Assembly (NCBI GenBank): GCA_937873255.1
Contig: CALMVM010000389.1
Span: 4,768 to 22,230 of the forward strand
Reading direction: 5' to 3'
DNA: 17,463 bases
From: an uncultured Verrucomicrobiota bacterium
GTDB lineage: Bacteria; Verrucomicrobiota; Verrucomicrobiia; Chthoniobacterales; SZAS-18
Shown here: positions 1 through 7,343 of the stretch, piece after piece
Layout: every line of letters starts with the position of its first letter
How positions within the stretch are numbered: position 1 is the stretch's first letter
Made by a program: the position numbers and the translations under genes
Notes under the pieces: generated by a model
What the model was told of the DNA's origin: nothing
The model's input: only the letters and a program-made list of their open reading frames with translations
Databases searched by the model: none

Positions 1-1
1 G

Positions 2-904
2 GTTAATTTGCAAAGGTGCCGGCTCGTATGGAGCGAGAGCGACGGCTTGCCCGGCGTCGTGGTGGACCGCTATGGCGACTGTCTCGTCGTGCAGACGCTC
101 ACGAAGGCGATGGATCAACGCAAGGATTTACTCACGGCGGCGCTGGTGAACCTGCTCGCGCCGGCGGCCGTAATAGAACGCAATGACGCCCCCGTCCGAC
201 GCGCGGAAGGGATGGAAACCGTCACGGGTGTGTTGCACGGGCAGCCCCCGCGCGAGGTTGAGATCGATCTCGACGGCTTGCGTTTTACCATCGATCCGCT
301 CCACGGCCAGAAGACGGGGTTTTACCTCGATCAGGTAGACAACTACCGGCAGGTCGCCGCCTACGCGAAAGGCCGCAAGGTGCTGGACTGCTTCACCAAT
401 CAGGGCGTGTTCGCACTCGCCTGCGCGCGGGCGGGCGCGTCGTCGGTTACGGCGGTGGAAATCGGCGCGGATGCCCTCGCGGCAGCCCGGCGTAACGGCG
501 AACGCAACGATTTGCGCGCCATCGATTGGCGCGAGGAAAATGTCTTCGACCTGCTGCCGGCCGAAGAAAAACGCGGCGCGCGGTACGATCTGATCGTTCT
601 TGACCCGCCGTCCTTCACCAAATCCAAGGGCAAACTCATCGACGCGATGCGCGGCTACAAGGAAATCCACCTGCGTGCGCTGAAGCTGCTCACCGACGAC
701 GGGCTGCTCGCAACATTTTGCTGCTCGCATCATGTCAACGCGGGCGAGTTCCGCGACATGATCGTCGATGCGTCGGTCGATGCCCGACGTTCGTTGCGGC
801 AACTCGCACGCTATACCCAGGCGGCCGACCACCCGGTGGTACCGACGCTGCCGGAGACCGAATATCTCCAAGGGTACTTGTACGAGGCGATGCCAGGGCG
901 TTAG
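2..904 (+). CDS. rlmI: RlmI-like 23S rRNA (cytosine-C5) methyltransferase, 5'-truncated by window edge
   Basis: This class I SAM-dependent RNA methyltransferase is of the RlmI type, which methylates C5 of a cytosine in 23S rRNA (C1962 in E. coli). The reading frame is open to the first base, and the first visible residues (CRLVWSESDGLPGVVVDRYGD) match an internal part of the family, the end of the PUA-linked region. The start codon and the N-terminal PUA domain therefore lie outside the window. Visible in order are a GFYLDQ segment, the SAM-binding motif DCFTNQGVFALACARAGA, the motif IV loop LDPPSFTKSKGK, and TFCCSHHV, whose Cys before SHH is the expected catalytic nucleophile. The gene ends in TAG and converges on ybeY with 16 bp between the ends. 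Family assignment is strong; the exact target base is inferred. Confidence 0.87.
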   Translation, partial: VNLQRCRLVWSESDGLPGVVVDRYGDCLVVQTLTKAMDQRKDLLTAALVNLLAPAAVIERNDAPVRRAEGMETVTGVLHGQPPREVEIDLDGLRFTIDPLHGQKTGFYLDQVDNYRQVAAYAKGRKVLDCFTNQGVFALACARAGASSVTAVEIGADALAAARRNGERNDLRAIDWREENVFDLLPAEEKRGARYDLIVLDPPSFTKSKGKLIDAMRGYKEIHLRALKLLTDDGLLATFCCSHHVNAGEFRDMIVDASVDARRSLRQLARYTQAADHPVVPTLPETEYLQGYLYEAMPGR

Positions 905-920
905 AAGGCGCGCATCCGCC

Positions 921-1355
921 TCAGGATCCCGGCGGCCAGAGCGCGCCGAGGATTCGTTCCTGCGCTTCCCACATCCGTGTGGCATCGTCCGCTTCCGTAT
1001 CGATGTGTCCGTGGAGGTGGAGAAACCCGTGGACGATGTAGCGGGCCAACTCCCGGGCGGATGACTCGCCGTGTTCGCCGGCCTGCCTCTCGGCGGTCGA
1101 CGCGCTGACGAAAATCTCACCGTGAGGGAACGTGATCACATCCGTTGGTCCTGGAACCCCGAGAAATTGACGGTGGAGCCGGGCAATCGTGCGGTCGGAA
1201 ACCACGGACACTTCCACGCCCGCAAGTTGTTGCAGCACCGAGGGCATCGAACCGGGGAACGGCACGCACGACGCGGACGCATCGGTTGCCACAGCGCGCA
1301 GGCGAGCGACAGGTATCAGAACCGAACGCTGCCGGTTGAAAAACCTCACGTCCAT
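921..1355 (-). CDS. ybeY: Endoribonuclease YbeY (rRNA maturation factor)
   Basis: YbeY is a small metal-dependent endoribonuclease acting in 16S rRNA 3'-end maturation and ribosome quality control. The 144-residue protein has the usual family length. It contains the conserved TDVITFP segment (residues 71-77), the GEIFVS strand after it, and the metal-site helix HGFLHLHGHID (109-119). The first two ligands, H109 and H113, are present; the third position, usually His, is Asp119. From memory, Bacteroidetes YbeY proteins also carry Asp here, so this looks like a lineage variant, not decay. It is the last gene of the minus-strand run phoH, pgpH-like, ybeY, and its ATG lies 13 bp after the HD gene's stop. 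No Shine-Dalgarno sequence is visible. Confidence 0.9.
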   Translation of the reverse strand: MDVRFFNRQRSVLIPVARLRAVATDASASCVPFPGSMPSVLQQLAGVEVSVVSDRTIARLHRQFLGVPGPTDVITFPHGEIFVSASTAERQAGEHGESSARELARYIVHGFLHLHGHIDTEADDATRMWEAQERILGALWPPGS

Positions 1356-1368
1356 GCGCTGGACGCTA

Positions 1369-3054
1369 TCACCTCGTCTCGCGCGCAGCCGTAGGAGCGA
1401 CCTCGCGGATACGCTCGCGTTCGCGCTGGCGGAGGGCGTTGATCTCGCCGGCGGTCAACACGGCGGAACCCGTGGCGGATGGCGCCTTCTTCGGATACGC
1501 GATGCGGCGGTGCAGCATGCTGTTGAGCGTGAAGCAGAAACTTTCCACGACCTCGCGCAACTCGTGGAACGTCAGTTCGCAGTCGTCCAACTGGTGGTCC
1601 ACCATGCGGTCGTCCACGATTTCGTTGACGAGTTCCTCGATGCGTTGCGGAGTGGGTTTCTCCATGCTGCGCGAGGCGCTCTCGACCGCATCCGCGAGAC
1701 TGATGATGGCGCTCTCCTTGGTCTGCGGCAGCGGACCGCTGTACCGGAAATTCTCGACGCGCACCTCGGGAACGTCGTCCTCGTTACCATGCGAAAGCCG
1801 GTTTTCCTCCCGCGCCTCCTCCTGCTGGCGAAGAGCCCGGTTGTAGAAATACCGGACCACCGAATTGCCGTGGTGCTGCTGGATGACTTCGATAATGTGC
1901 TGGTTGAGATTATACTTGAGCGCGAGATCGACGCCTTCCTTGACGTGCGCGATCAGGATGAGCGCGCTCATCGTCGGGGCAAGTTCGTCGTGCGGGTTGC
2001 GTTCGGTGCGCATGTTTTCGGTGAAATAATCCGGTTTCACCAGCTTGCCGATGTCGTGGAAATACGCGCACGTCCGGCACATGCTCGCGTTCGCGCCGAT
2101 CCGCTCCGCCGCTGCCTCGGCCAAGCGCGCCACCGCTTGGCTGTGCTCATAGGTGCCCGGCGCCTCCATCGACAAACGCATGAGCAGCGGGTGGTTGAGG
2201 TCGGTCAATTCGAGCCACGACATCGCGGTCGTCAGCCGGAACGTTTGTTCCAGCGCCGGCAACGCTCCGCTGACGAGAATGGCCGTCACCAATCCGCTGC
2301 CGATCGCCGCGAGGCTCTGGTAGACGACCGTCGGCCAGTTGGTCTGGCCCATGCTCGACCACCCGATCTCGATCAGCCCGAAACTTACCGCGAGCAGCCA
2401 GGTCGCCAGCCCCACGAAAAATCCCGCGCGGATGAATTGCCCCCGCCGCCGAATCTGGAGCGTCACGAACACCGCCACGAAACCGCTGATCAGGCTCATC
2501 GCCAGGAAAACCGCATCGACCAGACTCCACAGGTTCGAACCCCACAAACTGGCGAAAATCGCGGCGAAGATCCCCTGGTTTTTGCCCAGCAGCGCCGAAA
2601 TGATCAGCGGCGCGAACGCATACGGGAAAAGGAGTTTCCCGAACCTCTCCGGCATTGAGCCGCTGGCCATCAGGACCAGCAGGGTCTTCATGATCAACAG
2701 ATGCACGGTGATCGTGCCGAAAAGCAGCACCACCCGCGAGTTCCGGGCAAAGGTCTGTGGATGGTTGATCCACAGCTGCGTCAGGGCGGTGAAAAACACC
2801 AGCAGCGCGAACAGAAATTGCTCGGCCTGCTGCGAACCGCCGTCGTGCGTGCCGCGTCCCGTCCCGTAAAAGATCAAGCCTGCCAGCGCGACCAGGAACG
2901 ACAGAAAAATCATCGTTCGCACCTGCGTGCTGGTCTCCAAGGAGCGGAGAAAATGGCTCTGGTTAGGACGGCGGCGGGTTTTCCCGCAGGCATAGCCTTT
3001 TTTGACGAGCTGGCTTTTCTTCAGCGAAGCCAGCACTCCCATGGGGTCAACCAT
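1369..3054 (-). CDS. pgpH: PgpH-type 7TM-HD membrane phosphodiesterase lacking the extracellular HDED domain
   Basis: This 561-residue membrane protein ends in a cytosolic HD phosphohydrolase domain of the PgpH/YqfF family, whose characterised members hydrolyse cyclic di-AMP. A basic cytosolic N-terminus (1-46) precedes a first membrane segment (about 47-64), a loop of only about 15 residues, and roughly seven more segments up to about residue 264. Expected metal ligands are all visible: H304 (TYEH), H333-D334 (YFHDIGK), H370 (IAHVKEG), H394-H395 (QQHHG) and D455 (SLADAVES). Characterised family members have a large extracellular 7TMR-HDED domain after the first membrane segment; it is missing here. 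The gene sits between phoH and ybeY, a common arrangement. The start is ATG; a second ATG four codons later is possible, and neither has a clear ribosome-binding site. Cyclic-di-AMP as substrate is inferred from family. Confidence 0.88.
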   Translation of the reverse strand: MVDPMGVLASLKKSQLVKKGYACGKTRRRPNQSHFLRSLETSTQVRTMIFLSFLVALAGLIFYGTGRGTHDGGSQQAEQFLFALLVFFTALTQLWINHPQTFARNSRVVLLFGTITVHLLIMKTLLVLMASGSMPERFGKLLFPYAFAPLIISALLGKNQGIFAAIFASLWGSNLWSLVDAVFLAMSLISGFVAVFVTLQIRRRGQFIRAGFFVGLATWLLAVSFGLIEIGWSSMGQTNWPTVVYQSLAAIGSGLVTAILVSGALPALEQTFRLTTAMSWLELTDLNHPLLMRLSMEAPGTYEHSQAVARLAEAAAERIGANASMCRTCAYFHDIGKLVKPDYFTENMRTERNPHDELAPTMSALILIAHVKEGVDLALKYNLNQHIIEVIQQHHGNSVVRYFYNRALRQQEEAREENRLSHGNEDDVPEVRVENFRYSGPLPQTKESAIISLADAVESASRSMEKPTPQRIEELVNEIVDDRMVDHQLDDCELTFHELREVVESFCFTLNSMLHRRIAYPKKAPSATGSAVLTAGEINALRQRERERIREVAPTAARETR

Positions 3055-3093
3055 AAATGACGCAGGTTGGAAAGATGCCGCAGGAAGAGGTTT

Positions 3094-4167
3094 TCAGCCA
3101 GCGGATTTTCGTGGTCCGCGTTCCTCGCCCCCGCCCGCCACCTGTTCGCCGTAGCGGTGCGTGCGGTAGGCGCGGATGATCTTCTGAACTAGCTCGTGGC
3201 GTACCACGTCGCTTTCCTCGAAATAAGAAAACCCGATCCCGGGCACGTCCTTGAGCGCCTGGATGGCCTCCACAAGGCCGGAACGTTTGTTCGAGGGCAG
3301 ATCGATCTGGGTGCGGTCGCCAGTCACGACGCACTTGGAACCCTGGCCCATGCGCGTCAAGAACATGAACATCTGCTCCGTGGTCGTGTTCTGCGCCTCG
3401 TCGAGCACGATGAACGCGCCGTCGAGCGTCCGCCCTCGCATATAAGCGAGCGGCGCGATCTCGACCATGCGTTTGTCCATGTAACGCTGGAGTTCCTCCG
3501 TTTCCAGCAGGTGATGCAGTGCATCGTAGAGCGGACGGAGGTACGGGAAGATTTTTTCCTGCAAATCGCCCGGCAAAAACCCGAGCGCCTCGCCCGCTTC
3601 GACAGCCGGGCGAGTCAGGATGATCCGGCCGACCTCCTCCTTGCGTAGCGCCGCCAGCGCCGACGACATGGCGAGGAAAGTCTTGCCCGTGCCCGCCGGG
3701 CCGACGCCGAACACCACGTCGTGCGACGCGATGTTGCGCAGGTATTCCAACTGCCCGGCGGTCTTCGCCACCACGGGCGTTTTGCGCGCCGAAGTGTGGA
3801 TCTTGATGCTGGAAAGCGCCGCGAGGTCCGGCGCGCCCGCGCTCTCCGCCTCCGTCGCAGTGCGCAACGCATACATGAACTCGTGCTTGCGGATCTGGGT
3901 GCCGCTCTGCCGGGCCTGGTTGAGCTGGTCGAACATCCGCCGGCCCCGCGCCAAAGCGGCCGGGTCGCCTTCGAGGCGGAGCCATCCCTCGCGGGTCGTC
4001 GTTTTGACCCCGAGACGTTCCTCCAAGACTTTCAACAGGCCGAGATCATTGGCACAAAGCGCCTGCAACGCGCGTGCGCTCTCAAATTGCAGCGTGTCGG
4101 TCGCTGCCCCGGCTGCTTCGGCGGACTCCAGCGATTCGCCGCCCTCCGATGGTGATGTCTCCGGCAC
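3094..4167 (-). CDS. phoH: PhoH-like ATPase (YbeZ type)
   Basis: The 357-residue protein is a cytosolic PhoH-family P-loop ATPase, related to superfamily 1 helicases and functionally tied to YbeY and RNA metabolism. An N-terminal KH-like region (about 25-95) leads into the ATPase domain with Walker A GPAGTGKT (156-163), the PhoH signature LTRPAVEAGEALGFLPGD (184-201), Walker B FIVLDEAQN (252-260; D256, E257) and a sensor-like VTGDRTQIDLP segment. The start is GTG: the coding sequence before residue 78 has no in-frame ATG, and upstream the frame runs into the preceding gene. No strong ribosome-binding site is visible. The stop lies 39 bp before the start of the HD gene, and ybeY follows, which supports a shared transcript and an RNA-processing role. 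Confidence 0.93.
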   Translation of the reverse strand: MPETSPSEGGESLESAEAAGAATDTLQFESARALQALCANDLGLLKVLEERLGVKTTTREGWLRLEGDPAALARGRRMFDQLNQARQSGTQIRKHEFMYALRTATEAESAGAPDLAALSSIKIHTSARKTPVVAKTAGQLEYLRNIASHDVVFGVGPAGTGKTFLAMSSALAALRKEEVGRIILTRPAVEAGEALGFLPGDLQEKIFPYLRPLYDALHHLLETEELQRYMDKRMVEIAPLAYMRGRTLDGAFIVLDEAQNTTTEQMFMFLTRMGQGSKCVVTGDRTQIDLPSNKRSGLVEAIQALKDVPGIGFSYFEESDVVRHELVQKIIRAYRTHRYGEQVAGGGEERGPRKSAG

Positions 4168-4198
4168 GGGAATGAATGATGGCCCCGATCCCGCGCGC

Positions 4199-4651
4199 CT
4201 ATTTGTAGGAGTAGACGAGGCCCCAACTCGTGCGTTCCTCGGAAGATTTTTCGATCTTCACGATCAGGAAATACGTCCCGGTGCGCTTGCATTTGACCTC
4301 CGCCCCGGCATACGAGCCGTCCGCTTTCTGGTCCTGCCAGCTATTGCTTTCCTCCACGAGGTTGCCGTCGCTGTCGTAAACGTGGATCGAAATCTTCGAC
4401 CCGTTCACGTCCGAACCCATGCAGAACCAATAGTCGTTCCCCTTGAAAAGCTGGTGGCTGATGGCCTTTGCCTCCTTTTCGGGCAAATCCCCACCCCAGG
4501 TGTCTTCACGCAGCGTGTAGCCCCCTTTGATGTACTTGCCCATCGCCTCCAGCGCAAAACTCAACGCGTCGTCCACCGTCGCCCGCGCAGGGGAAACGAA
4601 CAAGCCAAGGCCCAGGGCGGCGGCGACTAGCAGGCGGGTAAAGTTCTTCAC
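4199..4651 (-). CDS. Exported protein of unknown function (about 150 aa)
   Basis: I do not recognise the family. From the GTG at 4651 the protein begins MKNFTRLLVAAALGLGLF and continues to a typical signal-peptidase site (SPARA, then TVDDAL), so the mature protein should be periplasmic or secreted. A TTG at 4699 would add 16 residues, but the GTG gives the more normal signal peptide. The mature part opens with a helix (DDALSFALEAMGKYIKGGY), then appears beta-rich, with a DSDGNLVEE strand-turn and a C-terminal GTYFLIVKIEK segment that recalls pre-peptidase C-terminal or other beta-sandwich domains; this resemblance is weak. Two Cys (in FCMGSD and EVKCKRTG) could form a disulfide. It lies between another exported protein upstream and phoH downstream, all on one strand. 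Confidence 0.7.
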   Translation of the reverse strand: MKNFTRLLVAAALGLGLFVSPARATVDDALSFALEAMGKYIKGGYTLREDTWGGDLPEKEAKAISHQLFKGNDYWFCMGSDVNGSKISIHVYDSDGNLVEESNSWQDQKADGSYAGAEVKCKRTGTYFLIVKIEKSSEERTSWGLVYSYK

Positions 4652-4714
4652 AGCAGCGGAATCGGTTCGGAAAGCGGGTTGAGATGCCTGTGCGGACAAC
4701 GAAATCGCACCCGG

Positions 4715-5527
4715 TCAGTGCTCGATGGCTTTGAGGAGTTCGGTGGTGATGGCGTTGATCTCGCCGACCGATTTCTCCGAGAGCGGCTCGGTCCCGCCGG
4801 AGAGGATGATCGTCTTGACCTTCTTCAGACCCTCGCGCAATTCGACGACGCGTTTGTTCTCCTTGGCTCCCTTGCCCATGGTTTCGAACTGCTTTTCAAA
4901 CGTGGCAAGGATGTCCGGCTGGTGGAGCAGTTCGGCGCGTTCGGGCTTGTAATCGGCCATGATGAGCGAGGTCAACGCCTGCGTGCCGCGCAACCAGCCG
5001 GTGATGCTGATCAACTGCGAATTATCGCGGCTCCGGAGTTTTTCCATCGCTCCGGTGACGCTGCTTTTCGCTTTGTCGAGTTCGGTGCGTACCGTGTTCC
5101 ACTCGCCGTCCTTGGCGGCGTTGGTGATCGCGTTGGAATGCCTGATGACCTCTTCACGCACGCCGAGCGAGTCCGCTAGTTCGATGACCTTGCGGCCGAT
5201 CTCGTCCACGGCTCCCTTGTCCTTGGCCTCGACGGCGACGAAGCCGTTGGCGATCACGGTGCCCAAGAGCATGGCAATCTCCGGCGGGTGGATCGGTTTA
5301 TTTTTGGAGGGCGGGTTCAACACCTTCGACCAATTGGGGCTACCCATCTTGTCGAGCGCGGCGAAAACCTCGCTGGGGTTCGGGATAACGACTTCGGACT
5401 GCGCGTATGAGAGCTTGGAAACGTCGATCTTCTGCGCCGGCTGCTGGGCGCTGACGGCGAACACTCCGGCCAACAGGGCGGCGGCAAGCGGCAACGTCGT
5501 GTGAATCTGCCAGGGGCGCTTGTTCAT
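4715..5527 (-). CDS. Exported helical protein of unknown function (270 aa)
   Basis: I do not recognise a named family. The protein starts at ATG and has a clear Sec signal peptide (residues 1-27, hydrophobic core LPLAAALLAGVFAVSA, cleavage before QQPAQ). The mature region looks almost entirely alpha-helical: a segment SPNWSKVLNPP and KPIHPPEIAMLLGTVIANGF (about 63-95), then amphipathic helices rich in Glu and Lys, a central GWLRGTQALTSLIMADY (about 177-193) and a C-terminal helix ending near SEKSVGEINAITTELLKAI. It has no Cys after the signal peptide and no visible catalytic motif. It is the first gene of the minus-strand run leading to phoH, and the next exported gene starts 16 to 64 bp further on, so the two may work together. 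A lineage-specific periplasmic protein is my best description. Confidence 0.75.
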   Translation of the reverse strand: MNKRPWQIHTTLPLAAALLAGVFAVSAQQPAQKIDVSKLSYAQSEVVIPNPSEVFAALDKMGSPNWSKVLNPPSKNKPIHPPEIAMLLGTVIANGFVAVEAKDKGAVDEIGRKVIELADSLGVREEVIRHSNAITNAAKDGEWNTVRTELDKAKSSVTGAMEKLRSRDNSQLISITGWLRGTQALTSLIMADYKPERAELLHQPDILATFEKQFETMGKGAKENKRVVELREGLKKVKTIILSGGTEPLSEKSVGEINAITTELLKAIEH

Positions 5528-5642
5528 GGGATCGGTCGGTTCGGTTTGGAGCCCACGAGGGGATCGTGTGCGAGGGGATAAAGACCATAGGCCGGCGGGC
5601 GCGTCAACCCCCGACTTTGCGCGTCCGGGAGCCGCTTCGGGC

Positions 5643-5671
5643 TTGCCAGTCCCGGGAATTTCCCTTACGAC
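5643..5671 (+). promoter_or_regulatory. Weak candidate promoter with palindromic spacer upstream of rfaE1
   Basis: TTGCCA (5643-5648) matches five of six bases of the sigma-70 -35 box, and TACGAC (5666-5671) gives a poor -10 box after a 17 bp spacer. The spacer contains the inverted repeat GGGAA-T-TTCCC at 5654-5664, which could be an operator. It sits 33 bp before the rfaE1 ATG in the only sizeable gap between divergent operons. The -10 match is poor and this could be chance. Confidence 0.2.
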
Positions 5672-5703
5672 CGCTTCTTTGCCTGACCGGGCGATTTTTT
5701 TGT

Positions 5704-6729
5704 ATGACGCACGACCTTTCGCTACCGGCGCTGATCGACCGTTTCCGTTCCAAACGCGTGCTCGTGATCGGCGACCTGATGCTCGACGAATTCGTCTGGG
5801 GCAAGGTCAGCCGCATCTCCCCCGAGGCTCCGGTGCCGGTCGTCAACGTCGATTCGCAGTCGTACTACCCCGGCGGCGCGGCCAACGTCGCGCGCAACCT
5901 GCGCGAGTTCACCGAGCACGTCTCCGTCATGGGATTGCTCGGCAACGACCTGCACGCGGAAATCCTCAAGGGCCTGCTTTCCGCGCAGGACATCAGTCTG
6001 GAGGGCATCCAGCAGTCGGACGACTATCAGACCATCGTCAAAACGCGCATCATCGCCCGCCAGCAGCACATCGTCCGGGTCGACCGCGAGAGCACGACCG
6101 TGCCGGACCCGACCTGCCACGCGCGGGCCATCGCGCAGTTCGAGACGATGCTCCCCGGCCTCGACGCGATCATCATCGAGGACTACGCGAAAGGCTTCCT
6201 CGTCCAGGAATTCGTCGATCAACTCGGCGCGCTGGCCCGGCGGGCGGGAAAGATCGTCACCGTCGATCCCAATCCCCGCAATGATCTGCGTTGGAAAGGC
6301 GTCACGGCGGTCAAGCCAAACCGCGCGGAGGCTTTCCATGTCGCCGGTTTCCCTTACGCGGAAGTCACGGACCCACCCGAGGCCGATCCCGCGCTGCTGC
6401 AAGCGGGCGAACGACTGCTGGAACGATGGGACACCGAGATGGTGCTGATCACCCTGGGCGAACTGGGGATGCTCCTGTTCCGCCGGGGGCAGCGGCCGTT
6501 TCCGGTCGCGCCGTGCTTCCAGGAGGTCTTCGACGTGTCCGGCGCGGGCGACACGGCCATTGCGCTGTTCACCCTGGCGCTGGCGGCGGGCGTGTCGCCC
6601 GAGCAGGCCACCGACATCGCCAACCACGCGAGCGGCGTGGTCGTCGGCAAACTGGGCACCGCCGTGCTGACGCCTCAGGAACTGGTGGCCAGTTATGACG
6701 ATGCGTCCCCCTCCGGGACCGTCCGATGA
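5704..6729 (+). CDS. rfaE1: D-glycero-beta-D-manno-heptose-7-phosphate kinase (HldE domain 1 type)
   Basis: The enzyme phosphorylates heptose 7-phosphate at C1 using ATP, the second step of ADP-heptose synthesis for the lipopolysaccharide inner core. The 341-residue protein is a PfkB/ribokinase-family kinase: an N-terminal KRVLVIGDLMLDEFVWGKVSRISPEAP region, the substrate loop GGAANVARN (57-65), DPNPRND (188-194), KPNRAE (204-209), and the anion-hole signature DVSGAGDT (277-284) with D283 as the catalytic base. It stops after the kinase domain, so the nucleotidyltransferase half present in E. coli HldE must be a separate gene elsewhere. The ATG at 5704 is preferred because the family N-terminus begins there; upstream in-frame codons look non-coding. 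No Shine-Dalgarno is visible, only a T-rich tract. Its TGA overlaps the gmhB ATG (ATGA), indicating translational coupling. Confidence 0.92.
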   Translation: MTHDLSLPALIDRFRSKRVLVIGDLMLDEFVWGKVSRISPEAPVPVVNVDSQSYYPGGAANVARNLREFTEHVSVMGLLGNDLHAEILKGLLSAQDISLEGIQQSDDYQTIVKTRIIARQQHIVRVDRESTTVPDPTCHARAIAQFETMLPGLDAIIIEDYAKGFLVQEFVDQLGALARRAGKIVTVDPNPRNDLRWKGVTAVKPNRAEAFHVAGFPYAEVTDPPEADPALLQAGERLLERWDTEMVLITLGELGMLLFRRGQRPFPVAPCFQEVFDVSGAGDTAIALFTLALAAGVSPEQATDIANHASGVVVGKLGTAVLTPQELVASYDDASPSGTVR

Positions 6730-7343
6730 ATCCGCCCAAAACTGGGTCGTTGCGTTCAAGGCCGGATTCGCGTTCATTCGTTGCTTCCAACGTGAACGAT
6801 GTTCCCATTTCCCCGGCGGTTTTCCTGGACCGCGACGGCACGCTGATGACGGACGTAGAATATTGCGGCGACCCGGCGCGCGTCGCGGTTTTCCCCGGCG
6901 CGGCCGACGCACTGGCACGGTTGCGCTCGCGCGGCTACCGACTCGTGATGATCAGCAACCAGAGCGGCATCGGACGCGGCTACTTCAGCGAGGATGATTT
7001 CCAGCGGGTGCAGACGGAGGTTTTCCACCAGCTCGGCGCGCGCGGCCGCCTCGACGGCGCGTACCATTGTCCCGAGCGGCCGGAAGACGCCACCGACCGG
7101 CGCAAGCCCGGCCCCGGGATGATCCGTGAGGCCGCCGCCGAACTGCAACTCGATCTGGCGCGCTCATGGATCGTCGGTGACAGCCGTGCAGACGTGGAAG
7201 CCGGTCGGCGCGCGGGATTGGCGGGGAGTGTCTTTGTCCTCACGGGCAAGGCTCCAGAGGAAAGGCTTCAATGCGAGCCCGACGCCGTCGCGCTGGACCT
7301 CGCGGCGGCGGTGGATTGGATTCTCAAGAAAGGATTGAAGTAG
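6726..7343 (+). CDS. gmhB: D-glycero-D-manno-heptose 1,7-bisphosphate 7-phosphatase, zinc-less variant
   Basis: GmhB removes the 7-phosphate from heptose 1,7-bisphosphate, the step after the kinase encoded just upstream. The 205-residue HAD-superfamily protein has the nucleophile motif FLDRDGTL (D35, D37), the motif II region MISNQSGIGRGYF (N78, Q79, S80), RRKPGPGM with the motif III Lys127, and the acidic motif GDSRADVEAG (D152, D156). Known GmhB proteins bind structural zinc through a CxH...CxC loop; here the matching positions read CPER (115-118) and TDR (123-125), leaving a single Cys. The start at 6726 overlaps the rfaE1 stop, but an in-frame GTG at 6792 would give the more usual family N-terminus. 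Its TAG shares one base with the kdsB GTG. Another HAD phosphatase function is possible, but context strongly favours GmhB. Confidence 0.87.
   Translation: MNPPKTGSLRSRPDSRSFVASNVNDVPISPAVFLDRDGTLMTDVEYCGDPARVAVFPGAADALARLRSRGYRLVMISNQSGIGRGYFSEDDFQRVQTEVFHQLGARGRLDGAYHCPERPEDATDRRKPGPGMIREAAAELQLDLARSWIVGDSRADVEAGRRAGLAGSVFVLTGKAPEERLQCEPDAVALDLAAAVDWILKKGLK

Noticed and set aside
906..921. Small inverted repeat AGGCG/CGCCT between the methyltransferase and ybeY ends as a bidirectional terminator
   Set aside because: The stem is only 5 bp, overlaps the ybeY stop and has no T-run on either side.
1189..2658. Long plus-strand open frame (about 489 codons) opposite the HD phosphodiesterase
   Set aside because: It lies antisense to a clear PgpH-type gene, is rich in Arg and His and shows no domain; such frames are expected shadows in GC-rich DNA.
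3047..3985. Minus-strand open frame overlapping phoH in another frame
   Set aside because: It is rich in Gly, Arg and Pro and is covered by the phoH frame, whose Walker motifs are unmistakable.
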